Below, in pieces: positions 18,022 to 26,985 of a stretch of DNA of 64,000 nucleotides. Position 1 is the first letter of the stretch. The number at the start of each line of letters is the position of its first letter. Location of the stretch: positions 2,976,001 through 3,040,000 of the forward strand of contig NZ_CP109467.1 of the NCBI RefSeq assembly GCF_036227325.1. Reading direction: 5' to 3'. This DNA is from Streptomyces sp. NBC_01465 (GTDB taxonomy: Bacteria > Actinomycetota > Actinomycetes > Streptomycetales > Streptomycetaceae). The notes beneath the pieces were generated by a model. That model saw only the letters and a program-made list of their open reading frames with translations, did no database searches and had not been told where the DNA came from. The translations under genes and the position numbers were made by a program.

Positions 18022-19656
18022 TCACACGTTTGGGGGCGCCCCCTCGATCGGGCGTCCGAGACTTCCCTTGAAATTCTCGGGGGCCGGTCGCTTCTGCCAC
18101 GGCAACGGGCCCCCGGGCGCCCGGTAGTCGACGCCCAGCGCGTCAAGTCGCCCGTAGTGGGCGCCCATTCGGCGGTCGAAGTCGGCGTAGTCGCGCTCCG
18201 CGGAGGCGGGCAGGTCGGACCAGGCGACCTCGGCGAAGGCGGCCAGCCGCGGGAACGTCTGGTAGTCGACGCGCGCCTGGTTCTCCATCACCTCGGTCCA
18301 CACATTGGCCTGTACGCCGATCACATGGGCAGCGGCCTCCGGGCTCAGCTGCGGCGGGACGGGCTCGAAGCGGTAGACGTCCTCGAGGGTCCGTACGTAC
18401 GCGATCGGCATCGGCTCCTCGTCGCCGTCCGCCTGCCGGTAGTCGAGGTAGACCTGCGTGTGCGGGCACATCACGACGTCGTGCCCGGCCTCGGCGGCGG
18501 CGATCCCGCCCTCGTAACCGCGCCAGGAGGAGACGGTGGCGCCGGGTGCGAGCCCGCCCTCCAGGATCTCGTCCCAGCCGATGAGGCGGCGGCCGCGCTC
18601 GGCGAGCCACTGGTCGAAGTGGCGGATGAACCACGACTGCAGCTCGTCCTCGTCGGCGAGCCCGAGCTCCTTGATGCGCGCCTGGGCGGTCGGGGACGCC
18701 TTCCACTGGTCCTTGGGGGCCTCGTCGCCGCCGACGTGGATGAAGGTCGACGGGAAGAGGTCGAGGACCTCCTCGAAGACGCCCTCGTAGAAGCGCAGTA
18801 CCTCTTCGGTGGGGGCGAGGATGTTGGGGTTGATGCCCCAGGTGTCCCAGACGGTGAGCGCGGCCGTGTCCACGACGTCGGTGTTGCCGAGCTCGGGGTA
18901 GGCGGCGATGACGGCCTGCGAGTGGCCCGGGATCTCGATCTCGGGGACGACGGTGATGTGGCGCTCGGCGGCGTACGCGACGATCTCGCGGATGTCGTCC
19001 TGGGTGTAGTAACCGCCGTGCGGGGTCTCGTTCCAGAGCCCGGAGGTCCGGTACCCCCACCTGGAACGTGCCCGCCAGGCGCCGACCTCGGTGAGCTTCG
19101 GGTGGCGCTCGATCTCGATGCGCCAGCCCTGGTCGTCGGTGAGGTGGAAGTGGAAGACGTTGAGCTTGTGGGCGGCCAGCAGGTCCAGGTAGCGCAGGAC
19201 GCCGTCCTTGGGCATGAAGTGCCGGGAGACGTCGAGCATGAGGCCGCGCCAGCCGAAGCGGGGGCTGTCCTCGACGGTCCGGTACGCGATCTCGTACGCG
19301 GCCCGCGCCCGCACCGGCGCCTTGCGGAACGCGTCGGAGCCGAGGAGCTGACGGAGCGTCTGCGCGCCCCAGAAGACGCCGGCCGCGCTGCCGCCGAGGA
19401 TCTCGACGCCCCGCCCGGAGACGTCGAGCCGGTACGCCTCGGGGGCGAGCGCGTCGTCGATCCGCAGCGTCACCGCGTTCGCGGCGCCCGCCTCGCCCGG
19501 CGGCAGCGGCAGCCCGAGCGCGACGCCGACCGTGGAGCGCAGCCAGCGCTCCGTGGTCTCCGTACCGGGGGCGGCGACGAGCTGCGTGTCCGTGACGAGG
19601 GAAAAGGCGCTGTGGCCGGGGCCTTGGACGGCCCGGGGTGCCGGAATCAGATCCAT
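18022..19656 (-). CDS. GH20 beta-N-acetylhexosaminidase
   Basis: A glycoside hydrolase of 544 residues that releases GlcNAc from chitobiose or related glycans. The GH20 catalytic pair is in HVGGDE (Asp311-Glu312), with GLMLDVSRHFMPKD and LTDDQGWRIEI in the barrel and an N-terminal GH20b domain. I start at ATG 19656 because GGTGGGG precedes it. No signal peptide is evident, so it is probably intracellular, acting on imported chito-oligosaccharides or recycled wall sugars. Monocistronic. Confidence 0.93.
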   Translation of the reverse strand: MDLIPAPRAVQGPGHSAFSLVTDTQLVAAPGTETTERWLRSTVGVALGLPLPPGEAGAANAVTLRIDDALAPEAYRLDVSGRGVEILGGSAAGVFWGAQTLRQLLGSDAFRKAPVRARAAYEIAYRTVEDSPRFGWRGLMLDVSRHFMPKDGVLRYLDLLAAHKLNVFHFHLTDDQGWRIEIERHPKLTEVGAWRARSRWGYRTSGLWNETPHGGYYTQDDIREIVAYAAERHITVVPEIEIPGHSQAVIAAYPELGNTDVVDTAALTVWDTWGINPNILAPTEEVLRFYEGVFEEVLDLFPSTFIHVGGDEAPKDQWKASPTAQARIKELGLADEDELQSWFIRHFDQWLAERGRRLIGWDEILEGGLAPGATVSSWRGYEGGIAAAEAGHDVVMCPHTQVYLDYRQADGDEEPMPIAYVRTLEDVYRFEPVPPQLSPEAAAHVIGVQANVWTEVMENQARVDYQTFPRLAAFAEVAWSDLPASAERDYADFDRRMGAHYGRLDALGVDYRAPGGPLPWQKRPAPENFKGSLGRPIEGAPPNV

Positions 19657-19755
19657 GCACCCCACCCCACCCGAACCGGCCGGGAACGGCAAGAGGTCTA
19701 CACCACTCCGTAACCGGGTGAAGCACCCTGCGCAACGCGGCGCAGGGCTGCGGGC

Positions 19756-20043
19756 CTACTTGTCCTTGCCGCCCTTGTCCTTGTCGCCGCCGCCGGCGCC
19801 CATGGACTCGTAGATCTCCTTGCACATGGGGCAGACCGGATACTTCTTCGGGTCACGGCCCGGGACCCAGACCTTGCCGCAGAGCGCGACGACGGGCGTG
19901 CCGTCCAGCGCGCTCGCCATGATCTTGTCCTTCTGGACGTAGTGGGCGAAGCGCTCGTGGTCGCCGTCGCCGTTCGACACCTGAGGTGTCGGCTCTACGA
20001 GGGTCCCCGTACCTGCCCCGCGCTCGGGCTCAAGAGTGCTCAT
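19756..20043 (-). CDS. DUF3039 protein, zinc-ribbon-like
   Basis: A 95-residue actinobacterial protein. The conserved core contains HERFAHYVQKDKI, VVALCGKVWVP and KYPVCPMCKEIY; Cys residues in CGK and CPMC could form a zinc ribbon. The tail is Gly/Lys/Asp-rich. Function unknown; the family is near-universal in actinomycetes. Start at ATG 20043; a TTG three codons upstream is also in frame. Confidence 0.85.
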   Translation of the reverse strand: MSTLEPERGAGTGTLVEPTPQVSNGDGDHERFAHYVQKDKIMASALDGTPVVALCGKVWVPGRDPKKYPVCPMCKEIYESMGAGGGDKDKGGKDK

Positions 20044-20074
20044 AACTGCCAAGGGTACTCAGCAGATGCGGGCT

Positions 20075-20635
20075 TCAGTTCAGCGACGGGTCGTCCGGGT
20101 AGGTCGCGATCATCGCGAGACTGCTGCGCTGGCGCCTCAGCACCGCCCGCCAGAGGCTTTCCGGGCGCGGGGAGGAGACGTCGCCGGGCTCGGAGTCGAC
20201 GACGTACCAGGCCCCGTCCTTGAGCTCGCCCTCCAGCTGACCGGGTCCCCAGCCCGCGTAACCGGCGAAGATCCGCAGGCTGCCGAGGGCGGCGATCAGC
20301 AGCTCGGGAGGCGTCTCCAGGTCGACCAGGCCGATCGCCCCGTACACCCGCCGCCAGCCCAGGGGCCCCGAGCTGCCGGGAATCACCGCGACGCCGAGCG
20401 CCGAGTCCAGCGAGACCGGGCCGCCGCGGAAGACCACGCCGGGCTCCCCCGCGAGACTCTCCCAGCCGCCCAGTACGGAACCGACCTCCACCGGGGTCGG
20501 CTGATTGAGCACGACGCCGAGCGAACCGCCGTCGTCGTGGTCCAGGAGCAGCACCACGGCGCGGTCGAAGTTCGGGTCCGCCAGGGCAGGGGTGGCCACG
20601 AGCAGCCGCCCGGTGAGCGAGGACACCTCCGTCAT
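20075..20635 (-). CDS. YqgE/AlgH family protein
   Basis: A 186-residue cytosolic protein of the UPF0301/AlgH family. It starts with SLTGRLLVATPALADPNFDRAVVLLLDHDDGGSLGVVLNQP, the signature of the family, and continues with GGPV and GYAGWGPGQLEGEL. ATG 20635 is preceded by GGGAGGATC. The biochemical role is unproven; in pseudomonads the name derives from alginate control. Followed by DUF3039 on the same strand. Confidence 0.93.
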   Translation of the reverse strand: MTEVSSLTGRLLVATPALADPNFDRAVVLLLDHDDGGSLGVVLNQPTPVEVGSVLGGWESLAGEPGVVFRGGPVSLDSALGVAVIPGSSGPLGWRRVYGAIGLVDLETPPELLIAALGSLRIFAGYAGWGPGQLEGELKDGAWYVVDSEPGDVSSPRPESLWRAVLRRQRSSLAMIATYPDDPSLN

Positions 20636-20775
20636 GCCAGAGATCCTCCCGCATCTTCGCCCTCCGCGGGGAGCGGATCGGGGGGCGCACCGGAGGCGCA
20701 CACCGCCCGTGGCGACCCCCGCACACAGCGTGCTGTAGCAAACCCATGACATCCCGGGACCCCCCTTGGCCTTAC

Positions 20776-20791
20776 GGAACAGGGGTGTTCC
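20776..20791. promoter_or_regulatory. Inverted repeat in the murA promoter region
   Basis: GGAACA-GGGG-TGTTCC, a perfect 6-4-6 repeat 56 to 71 bases before murA. The left arm GGAAC resembles an ECF sigma (SigE-like) -35 element, with TCTTG 19 bases later at 20800. The spacing is a little long, so the promoter reading is tentative. Confidence 0.35.
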
Positions 20792-20846
20792 CCCCTTACT
20801 CTTGAAAGCTGTCCCCCGTCCGTCCCCCTTCCGGAACGCGAGATTC

Positions 20847-22187
20847 ATGACCGTCACCGACGATGTACTGCTTGTCCACGGCGGAACCCCGCTGGAGGGC
20901 GAAATCCGCGTGCGCGGCGCGAAGAACCTCGTGCCCAAGGCGATGGTCGCCGCCCTCCTGGGCAGCGGTCCGAGCCGGCTGCGCAATGTGCCCGACATCC
21001 GCGACGTCCGGGTCGTACGAGGCCTGCTGCAGCTGCACGGCGTGACGGTCCGCCCGGGTGACGAGCCCGGCGAGCTGGTCCTCGACCCGTCCCACGTCGA
21101 GTCCGCCAATGTCGCCGACATCGACGCCCACGCGGGCTCCTCGCGGATCCCGATCCTCTTCTGCGGCCCGCTGCTGCACCGCCTCGGCCACGCCTTCATC
21201 CCGGGCCTCGGCGGCTGCGACATCGGCGGCCGGCCGATCGACTTCCACTTCGAGGTGCTCCGCCAGTTCGGCGCGACCATCGAGAAGCGCGCGGACGGCC
21301 AGTACCTGGAGGCCCCGCAGCGCCTTCGCGGTTGCAAGATCCGGTTGCCCTACCCCTCGGTCGGCTCGACCGAGCAGGTGCTGCTGACGGCCGTACTGGC
21401 CGAAGGTGTGACGGAGCTCTCCAACGCGGCCGTGGAGCCGGAGATCGAGGACCTCATCTGCGTACTGCAGAAGATGGGCGCGATCATCTCCATGGACACC
21501 GACCGGACGATCCGCATCACCGGTGTCGACCGCCTCGACGGCTACACCCACCGCGCCCTCCCGGACCGCCTGGAGGCGGCCTCGTGGGCGTCCGCGGCGC
21601 TGGCGACCGAGGGCAACATCTACGTGCGCGGCGCCCAGCAGCGCTCGATGGTGACCTTCCTCAACACCTACCGGAAGGTCGGCGGCGCCTTCGAGATCGA
21701 CGACGAGGGCATCCGCTTCTGGCACCCGGGCGGCGCGCTCAACGCGATCGTCCTGGAGACGGACGTGCACCCCGGCTTCCAGACCGACTGGCAGCAGCCG
21801 CTGGTCGTGGCGCTGACGCAGGCCGCGGGCCTCTCGATCGTCCACGAGACGGTCTACGAGTCCCGTCTGGGCTTCACCTCGGCGCTCAACCAGATGGGCG
21901 CACACATCCAGCTCTACCGCGAGTGCCTGGGCGGCTCGGACTGCCGCTTCGGCCAGCGCAACTTCCTGCACTCGGCGGTCGTGAGCGGCCCCACGAAGCT
22001 CCAGGGCGCGGATCTGGTCATCCCCGACCTGCGCGGCGGCTTCTCGTACCTGATCGCTGCTCTCGCGGCGCAGGGGACTTCGCGGGTGCACGGCATCGAC
22101 CTGATCAACCGGGGCTACGAGAACTTCATGGAGAAGCTCACGGAGCTCGGCGCGAAGGTCGAGCTGCCGGGTGGGGCGCTCGTGTAG
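20847..22187 (+). CDS. murA: UDP-N-acetylglucosamine 1-carboxyvinyltransferase
   Basis: Catalyses the first committed step of peptidoglycan synthesis: phosphoenolpyruvate plus UDP-GlcNAc gives enolpyruvyl-UDP-GlcNAc, in the cytosol. 446 residues, EPSP-synthase fold. Conserved features include RGAKNLVPKAMVAALL (Lys/Asn substrate site) and GGCDIGGRP, where Cys124 aligns with the fosfomycin-target cysteine; mycobacteria have Asp there. Start ATG 20847, just after the promoter-like region at 20776. Convergent with hup, with a double-hairpin terminator between. Confidence 0.96.
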   Translation: MTVTDDVLLVHGGTPLEGEIRVRGAKNLVPKAMVAALLGSGPSRLRNVPDIRDVRVVRGLLQLHGVTVRPGDEPGELVLDPSHVESANVADIDAHAGSSRIPILFCGPLLHRLGHAFIPGLGGCDIGGRPIDFHFEVLRQFGATIEKRADGQYLEAPQRLRGCKIRLPYPSVGSTEQVLLTAVLAEGVTELSNAAVEPEIEDLICVLQKMGAIISMDTDRTIRITGVDRLDGYTHRALPDRLEAASWASAALATEGNIYVRGAQQRSMVTFLNTYRKVGGAFEIDDEGIRFWHPGGALNAIVLETDVHPGFQTDWQQPLVVALTQAAGLSIVHETVYESRLGFTSALNQMGAHIQLYRECLGGSDCRFGQRNFLHSAVVSGPTKLQGADLVIPDLRGGFSYLIAALAAQGTSRVHGIDLINRGYENFMEKLTELGAKVELPGGALV

Positions 22188-22190
22188 TTC

Positions 22191-22256
22191 AAGCCCCGCC
22201 CCAGGGCGGGGCTTGATATGCCGAAGGGCGCTACCCCGGCTGGGGTAGCGCCCTTC
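22191..22256. terminator. Double hairpin between convergent murA and hup
   Basis: Two perfect hairpins: an 11-bp stem AAGCCCCGCCC/GGGCGGGGCTT (22191-22214, two-base loop) and a 15-bp stem GAAGGGCGCTACCCC/GGGGTAGCGCCCTTC (22223-22256). They lie between facing genes, so they probably stop transcription from both sides. Confidence 0.85.
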
Positions 22257-22274
22257 GTCGTTGCCTACAAGGAA

Positions 22275-22556
22275 TTACTTACCCTTGGCGGCTTCCTTGA
22301 GCTTCGAGCCCGCGGAGACCTTCACGCTGTAGCCGGCCGGGATGTTGATCGGGTCGCCGGTCTGCGGGTTACGAGCGGTGCGAGCGGCACGGTGGGTGCG
22401 CTCGAAGGTCAGGAAGCCGGGGATGGTGACCTTCTCGTCGCCCTTGGCGACGATCTCGCCGACGGTCTCGGCGAGCGCGGCCAGAACGGCGTCGGCGTCC
22501 TTGCGGGTGACCTCGGCACGGTCGGCCAGGGCGGCCACCAGCTCACTGCGGTTCAT
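22275..22556 (-). CDS. hup: HU-family nucleoid protein
   Basis: A small histone-like DNA-bending protein of 93 residues. It has the whole HU fold: MNRSELVAALADRA helices, the saddle KVTIPGFLTFERTHRAART and the DNA-binding arm RNPQTGDPINIPAGYSVKVSAG. There is no lysine-rich tail, which distinguishes it from the HupS type of Streptomyces and fits HupA. GGGAG precedes the ATG. An 18-bp perfect palindrome lies about 85 bases upstream. Confidence 0.96.
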   Translation of the reverse strand: MNRSELVAALADRAEVTRKDADAVLAALAETVGEIVAKGDEKVTIPGFLTFERTHRAARTARNPQTGDPINIPAGYSVKVSAGSKLKEAAKGK

Positions 22557-22639
22557 GTTGTTACTCCCGTGTTCTTCTTGCCTGTAAGGCGTGAGATCGA
22601 AGCCGATGCTGCCAGGGCCCTAGGACAGTCCCCGGACCC

Positions 22640-22657
22640 GGGTCTGACGTCAGACCC
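22640..22657. promoter_or_regulatory. 18-bp perfect palindrome upstream of hup
   Basis: GGGTCTGACGTCAGACCC is symmetric over all 18 bases. It sits between the malic enzyme stop and hup on the minus strand and would overlap a possible -35 for a TAGGGC -10. It may be an operator of hup or an attenuating hairpin after the malic enzyme gene. Confidence 0.55.
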
Positions 22658-22791
22658 TCGCGCCCGATTACGCATCCTGCCCCCACCAGCGGCGGGAAAG
22701 CCAATCCGGCACGGACTGCCGGGCTCCTGGGCTCATTGCCCGCCACCCTAAAGGGGCGTTTACGGCGCCGCGTCGCGCGACGCGCCGGGCG

Positions 22792-24234
22792 TCAGACGGA
22801 CGTGGGGCCTGTCACAGCCCCGGCGCCCGCACCGGCCGCCTTGGCGGCCGTACGCACCGCCCCGGCGACCGCTCCCGCGACCTTGTCGTTGAAGACCGAG
22901 GGGATGATGTAGTTCGCGTTGAGCTCGTCCTCGGCGACGACGTCCGCCAGGGCGCCCGCGGCGGCGAGCATCATCTCCGTGTTGACGGTGCGCGACTGGG
23001 CGTCCAGGAGGCCTCGGAAGACGCCCGGGAAGACCAGCACGTTGTTGATCTGGTTGGGGAAGTCGGAGCGGCCCGTGGCCACAACTGCCGCCGTCTGCCG
23101 GGCGATTGCGGGGTCCACCTCGGGGTCCGGGTTCGCGAGTGCGAAGACGATGGAACCCTCCGCCATGGCCGCGACGTCGTCGCCGTCGAGGACGTTCGGG
23201 GCGGAGACGCCGATGAAGACGTCCGCGCCGACGACGGCCTCCTTGAGGGTGCCGCGGGCGCCCTCGGGGTTGGTGTTGTCGGCGATCCAGCGCAGTGCGG
23301 AGCCGGGCTGCGCGTCGACCAGGTCCTCGCGGTCCGCGTGCACGACGCCGTGGATGTCGGCGACGACGGCGTGCTTCACACCGGCCGCGATGAGGAGCTT
23401 GAGGATGGCCGTACCGGCCGCTCCGGCGCCCGACATGACGACGCGGACGTCCCCAATTCCCTTGCCCACGACGCGAAGTGCGTTGGTGAGGGAGGCGAGG
23501 ACGACGATCGCGGTGCCGTGCTGGTCGTCGTGGAAGACGGGGATGTCGAGGGCCTCGCGGAGCCGTGCCTCGATCTCGAAGCAGCGGGGTGCGGAGATGT
23601 CCTCGAGGTTGATTCCGGCGAAGCCGGGGGCGATCGCCTTGACGATGGCGACGATCTCGTCGCTGTCCTGGGTGTCGAGGCAGATCGGCCAGGCGTCGAT
23701 GCCGGCGAAGCGCTTGAAGAGGGCCGCCTTGCCCTCCATGACGGGCAGCGCGGCCATCGGGCCGATGTTGCCGAGGCCGAGTACGGCGGACCCGTCCGTC
23801 ACCACTGCAACGGAGTTGCGCTTGATGGTGAGGCGGCGCGCGTCCTCGGGGTTCTCGGCGATCGCCATGCACACGCGGGCGACGCCCGGGGTGTAGATCA
23901 TGGAGAGGTCGTCACGGTTGCGGATGGGGTGCTTGGACGCCATCTCGATCTTGCCGCCGAGGTGCATCAGGAACGTACGGTCGGAGACCTTGCCGACCTC
24001 GACGCCCTCGACCGAGCGGAGTTTGTCGACGATCTCGTCCGCATGCGCGGTGGACGTCGCGGCGATGGTGACGTCGATACGGAGCTTCTCGTGACCCGAT
24101 GCGGTCACGTCGAGGCCGGTTACCGAGCCACCGGAGGACTCCACGGCCGTGGTGAGCTGGCTGACCGCGGTCCCGCTGGCGGGAACCTCCAGTCGTGCCG
24201 TCATCGAGTACGAGACGCTGGGCGCCGTTGCCAT
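22792..24234 (-). CDS. Malic enzyme with N-terminal ACT domain
   Basis: Oxidative decarboxylation of malate to pyruvate with NAD(P)H formation; cytosolic, 480 residues. Residues 1-80 form an ACT-like regulatory domain; the catalytic core has SMIYTPGVARVC, LGLGNIGPMAALPVMEGK (substrate and metal site), HDDQHGTAIV and the Rossmann motif SGAGAAGTAILKL. The C-terminus is Ala/Gly-rich. ATG 24234 is preceded by GGAAG. The cofactor cannot be decided from sequence alone. Transcribed toward hup. Confidence 0.93.
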   Translation of the reverse strand: MATAPSVSYSMTARLEVPASGTAVSQLTTAVESSGGSVTGLDVTASGHEKLRIDVTIAATSTAHADEIVDKLRSVEGVEVGKVSDRTFLMHLGGKIEMASKHPIRNRDDLSMIYTPGVARVCMAIAENPEDARRLTIKRNSVAVVTDGSAVLGLGNIGPMAALPVMEGKAALFKRFAGIDAWPICLDTQDSDEIVAIVKAIAPGFAGINLEDISAPRCFEIEARLREALDIPVFHDDQHGTAIVVLASLTNALRVVGKGIGDVRVVMSGAGAAGTAILKLLIAAGVKHAVVADIHGVVHADREDLVDAQPGSALRWIADNTNPEGARGTLKEAVVGADVFIGVSAPNVLDGDDVAAMAEGSIVFALANPDPEVDPAIARQTAAVVATGRSDFPNQINNVLVFPGVFRGLLDAQSRTVNTEMMLAAAGALADVVAEDELNANYIIPSVFNDKVAGAVAGAVRTAAKAAGAGAGAVTGPTSV

Positions 24235-24369
24235 GGCCGACTTCCTCTTCCGTTGAGCTTCTTTGCTGCTGTCCGATGGTCGCACCTACCTGCGGGTAGC
24301 AGGTAAAGGCGGTCCGTTTCGGAAAGAGTTTTCCACCATACGAGAAGTTGGCGCGAAAATGAAGAGGAA

Positions 24370-24510
24370 ACAGAAGAGGCCTCCCTCAGTTGAGGAAGGC
24401 CTCTCCCTGTGCGTTTTAGCGACACCGACCCGCCATGCTCGCCTCGCGGCAAGTGGTCGCTCTAAGCGACGAAGGTTGGGCCCGGGGGCTTGGATCGAGC
24501 CGGTGTCACA
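24370..24510 (-). ncRNA. Candidate small RNA upstream of the malic enzyme gene
   Basis: A gene-free interval of about 340 bases between the HelD-like gene and malic enzyme. On the minus strand a -10-like TAGCCT (24514-24519) is followed by about 100 bases rich in short stems, for example GTCGCT-tag-AGCGAC (24456-24470), and then a strong intrinsic terminator. No ORF with a ribosome binding site is visible. It could equally be the structured 3' UTR of the gene upstream. The -35 is not convincing. Confidence 0.4.
24375..24404 (-). terminator. Intrinsic terminator, minus strand
   Basis: A 14-bp stem with one G-U pair, AGAGGCCTTCCTCA/TGAGGGAGGCCTCT, with a two-base loop, followed on the minus strand by TCTGTTTCCTCTT. 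Ends transcription from the HelD-like side before the malic enzyme promoter. Confidence 0.8.
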
Positions 24511-24576
24511 CCCAGGCTAACAAACACCCTCAGGAAGTGATTCCCGCATCGCAGATTGACTGACATTCAGCCCCGT

Positions 24577-26919
24577 TCAGTCCCTCAGAAGGTCCGGGAC
24601 ACCGTCCCCGTCCGGCTCGTCACGTGCGGCGGAGACCACCGTCAGCTGCTGGGTGGCGCGCGTCAACGCGACGTACAGCACCCGCAGTCCGGCCGGGGAC
24701 TCGTCCGCGATCTCCGCGGGCGAGACGACCACCGTCGCGTCGTACTCCAGGCCCTTCGCCTCCAGGGAGCCGAGCGCCACCACCCGGTCGCCGAGATCCG
24801 CCAGCCATTTGCGCGCCTGCTCGCGGCGGTTCATCGCCACGACCACACCGACCGTGCCGTCCACCTGGTCCAGCAGACGCTGCGCCTCGGCCCGTACGGA
24901 CGCGGCCAGATCGCCGTTCTGTACGACGCCGAAGCGCGGCTTCACGCCGGTCGAGCGGACCGCGGAGGGGGACTCCATGCCCGGCATCGCGAGCTTGAGG
25001 ACCTTGGCCGCGAGCTCCGCGATCTCCGCCGGGTTGCGGTAGTTGACGGTGAGCGTGAAACGGCGGCGCGGGCGCGTGCCGAGCGCCTCGTCGCGGGCCT
25101 CGGCCGCCTCGTCCGGGTACGACCACGACGACTGGGCCGCATCGCCGACGATCGTCCACGTCGCCTGCCGGCCCCGGCGGCCGACCATCCGCCACTGCAT
25201 CGGCGTCAGGTCCTGCGCCTCGTCGACGATGACGTGCGCGTACTCGGTGCGCTCCTGCGCGAGCCGCTCGGCCCGCTCCCACTGGGTCTCCTCGCGGTGC
25301 GGCATCAGCTCCTCGAGGCCCGTGAGCGCGTCCAGCGGGTCGTACTCGCGCTTCTTCTTCGGCTTGTGCGGGGTGCCGAGCAGCGTCTGCAGCTCGTCGA
25401 GGAGCGCCACGTCGTGCACGGAGAGGGCTTCACGCTTGAGAGCGCGGGCCAGTTGGCGTACCTCGCGCGGATTGAGCACGCGCCGCGCCCAGCGGCCCAG
25501 CCTGCGCTCGTCCGACATGGCGGTGAGCACGCCGCGCGGGGTGAGCTCGGGCCACCAGGCGTCGAGGAACGCGAGGAAGGAGTCCTCGGACGAGACCTCG
25601 TCGTCGAAGGTGGAGCGGAGCTCGGCGAGCAGCTCGGGGTCGCTGTAGCGGCCGCGGCCGCTGGACTTGGACCAGAGCGCGTCCAGGAGCAGCTTGCGGG
25701 CGCGCGGGCGCAGCAGGTTGACGGGGGCGGTGCCGCCGAGGACGTTGTGGCGGATGCGCTGGAGGTCGTCCGCCTCCAGTTCGAGGCGGGTGCCGAACGC
25801 GACCACGCGGAGCCGGTTGGCGGGGCTCGGTGCGCTCCCCTCGTCCCCGAACGCCAGTTGGCCGTTGCTCTCCTTCGGGGCCGGGGCCCTGTCGCCCTCC
25901 AGGGCTCCCCTGGCCGCCTTGCGCAGGACCGCGAGCATCCGGGACGAGCCCTTGATGCGGGCGATGGACGGTTCGTCGTACGCGGTCGCCTCCGCGCCGT
26001 CCACGAGCGAGCCGAGCGCGCGGATCGCGACCTGGCCCTCCTCGCCGAGCGAGGGCAGCACGCCTTCGGTGTACGAGACGAGCAGCGGCGTCGGGGAGAC
26101 GATCAGGATGCCGCCCGAGTAGCGGCGGCGGTCCTGGTAGAGGAGGTACGCGGCCCGGTGCAGCGCCACCGCCGTCTTGCCCGTACCCGGACCGCCCGCG
26201 ACCTCGGTGACCGAGGCGGCGGGGGCGCGGATGACCAGGTCCTGCTCGGCCTGGATGGAGGAGACGATGTCGCGCATGGTGTGACTGCGGGCCTGGCCGA
26301 GCGCGGCCATCAGGGCGCCGTCGCCGATCGCGGGGAGCTCGGCGCCGTCGAGCGTGGCCTTGAGCTCCGGGCGCATCAGGTCGTCCTCGACCCCGAGGAC
26401 CTGGCGGCCCTTGGAGCGGATGACCCTTCGGCGTACGACACGACCCGGATCGACCGGCGTCGAACGGTAGAAGGGCGCGGCGGCGGGCGCCCGCCAGTCG
26501 ATGACCAGCGGTGAGTAGTCGGAGTCCAGGACCCCGATCCGCCCGATGTGGAGGGTCTCCGCGATGTCCGCCGTGTCGTCGGGGCGGATCGCGTCGTCGG
26601 CGGGCTCGACCGAGGTGAACGCCCCGTCCGGGCCCTTCTTGCCGTCCTTGCCCTGCAGCAGGTCGATGCGGCCGAAGAGGAAGTCCTCGAATTCGTTGTT
26701 GAGGCGGTTGAGGTGGACACCGGCCCTGAAGACCTGGGCGTCCCGCTCGGCCAGGGCGCCGGGCGTGCCGACCTGGCCGCGCTGGGCGGCGTCGTTCATC
26801 AGGAACTCCGCCTCGTGGATCTTCTCCTCGAGGCGCCGGTACACCTGGTCGAGGTGGTCCTGCTCGATACCGATCTCGCGGTCTCTGACCGAGTCGACAG
26901 CGGCGTCCTGCGCGGCCAC
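24577..26919 (-). CDS. helD: HelD-like RNA polymerase-recycling ATPase (UvrD fold)
   Basis: A superfamily-1 helicase-like ATPase of 780 residues. Residues 1-90 form a long coiled-coil arm, which in HelD enters the RNA polymerase secondary channel. DSDYSPLVIDWRAPAAAPFYRST (131-153) is the HelD signature; Walker A GGPGTGKTA is at 242-250; Walker B is VIVDEAQDLT; the UvrD-C motif is VLYVALTRATQQL. HelD proteins release stalled polymerase, and the HelR branch protects it from rifamycins. GTG start with AAGGGGG upstream. No rifamycin-associated element is visible upstream. Confidence 0.88.
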   Translation of the reverse strand: MAAQDAAVDSVRDREIGIEQDHLDQVYRRLEEKIHEAEFLMNDAAQRGQVGTPGALAERDAQVFRAGVHLNRLNNEFEDFLFGRIDLLQGKDGKKGPDGAFTSVEPADDAIRPDDTADIAETLHIGRIGVLDSDYSPLVIDWRAPAAAPFYRSTPVDPGRVVRRRVIRSKGRQVLGVEDDLMRPELKATLDGAELPAIGDGALMAALGQARSHTMRDIVSSIQAEQDLVIRAPAASVTEVAGGPGTGKTAVALHRAAYLLYQDRRRYSGGILIVSPTPLLVSYTEGVLPSLGEEGQVAIRALGSLVDGAEATAYDEPSIARIKGSSRMLAVLRKAARGALEGDRAPAPKESNGQLAFGDEGSAPSPANRLRVVAFGTRLELEADDLQRIRHNVLGGTAPVNLLRPRARKLLLDALWSKSSGRGRYSDPELLAELRSTFDDEVSSEDSFLAFLDAWWPELTPRGVLTAMSDERRLGRWARRVLNPREVRQLARALKREALSVHDVALLDELQTLLGTPHKPKKKREYDPLDALTGLEELMPHREETQWERAERLAQERTEYAHVIVDEAQDLTPMQWRMVGRRGRQATWTIVGDAAQSSWSYPDEAAEARDEALGTRPRRRFTLTVNYRNPAEIAELAAKVLKLAMPGMESPSAVRSTGVKPRFGVVQNGDLAASVRAEAQRLLDQVDGTVGVVVAMNRREQARKWLADLGDRVVALGSLEAKGLEYDATVVVSPAEIADESPAGLRVLYVALTRATQQLTVVSAARDEPDGDGVPDLLRD

Positions 26920-26985
26920 TGAGGCCCCCTTCTGACGTGCATTTGGGCGACCGTCAACCTTACGCGAAGGGGAGCGTAAACACAG

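Noticed and set aside
22557..22791. Riboswitch upstream of hup
   Set aside because: Only a simple palindrome is visible; no conserved aptamer core that I can recognise.
26940..26985. Rifamycin-associated element upstream of the HelD-like gene
   Set aside because: The only repeat there is TTACGC-8-GCGTAA, which does not match the RAE consensus as I know it.
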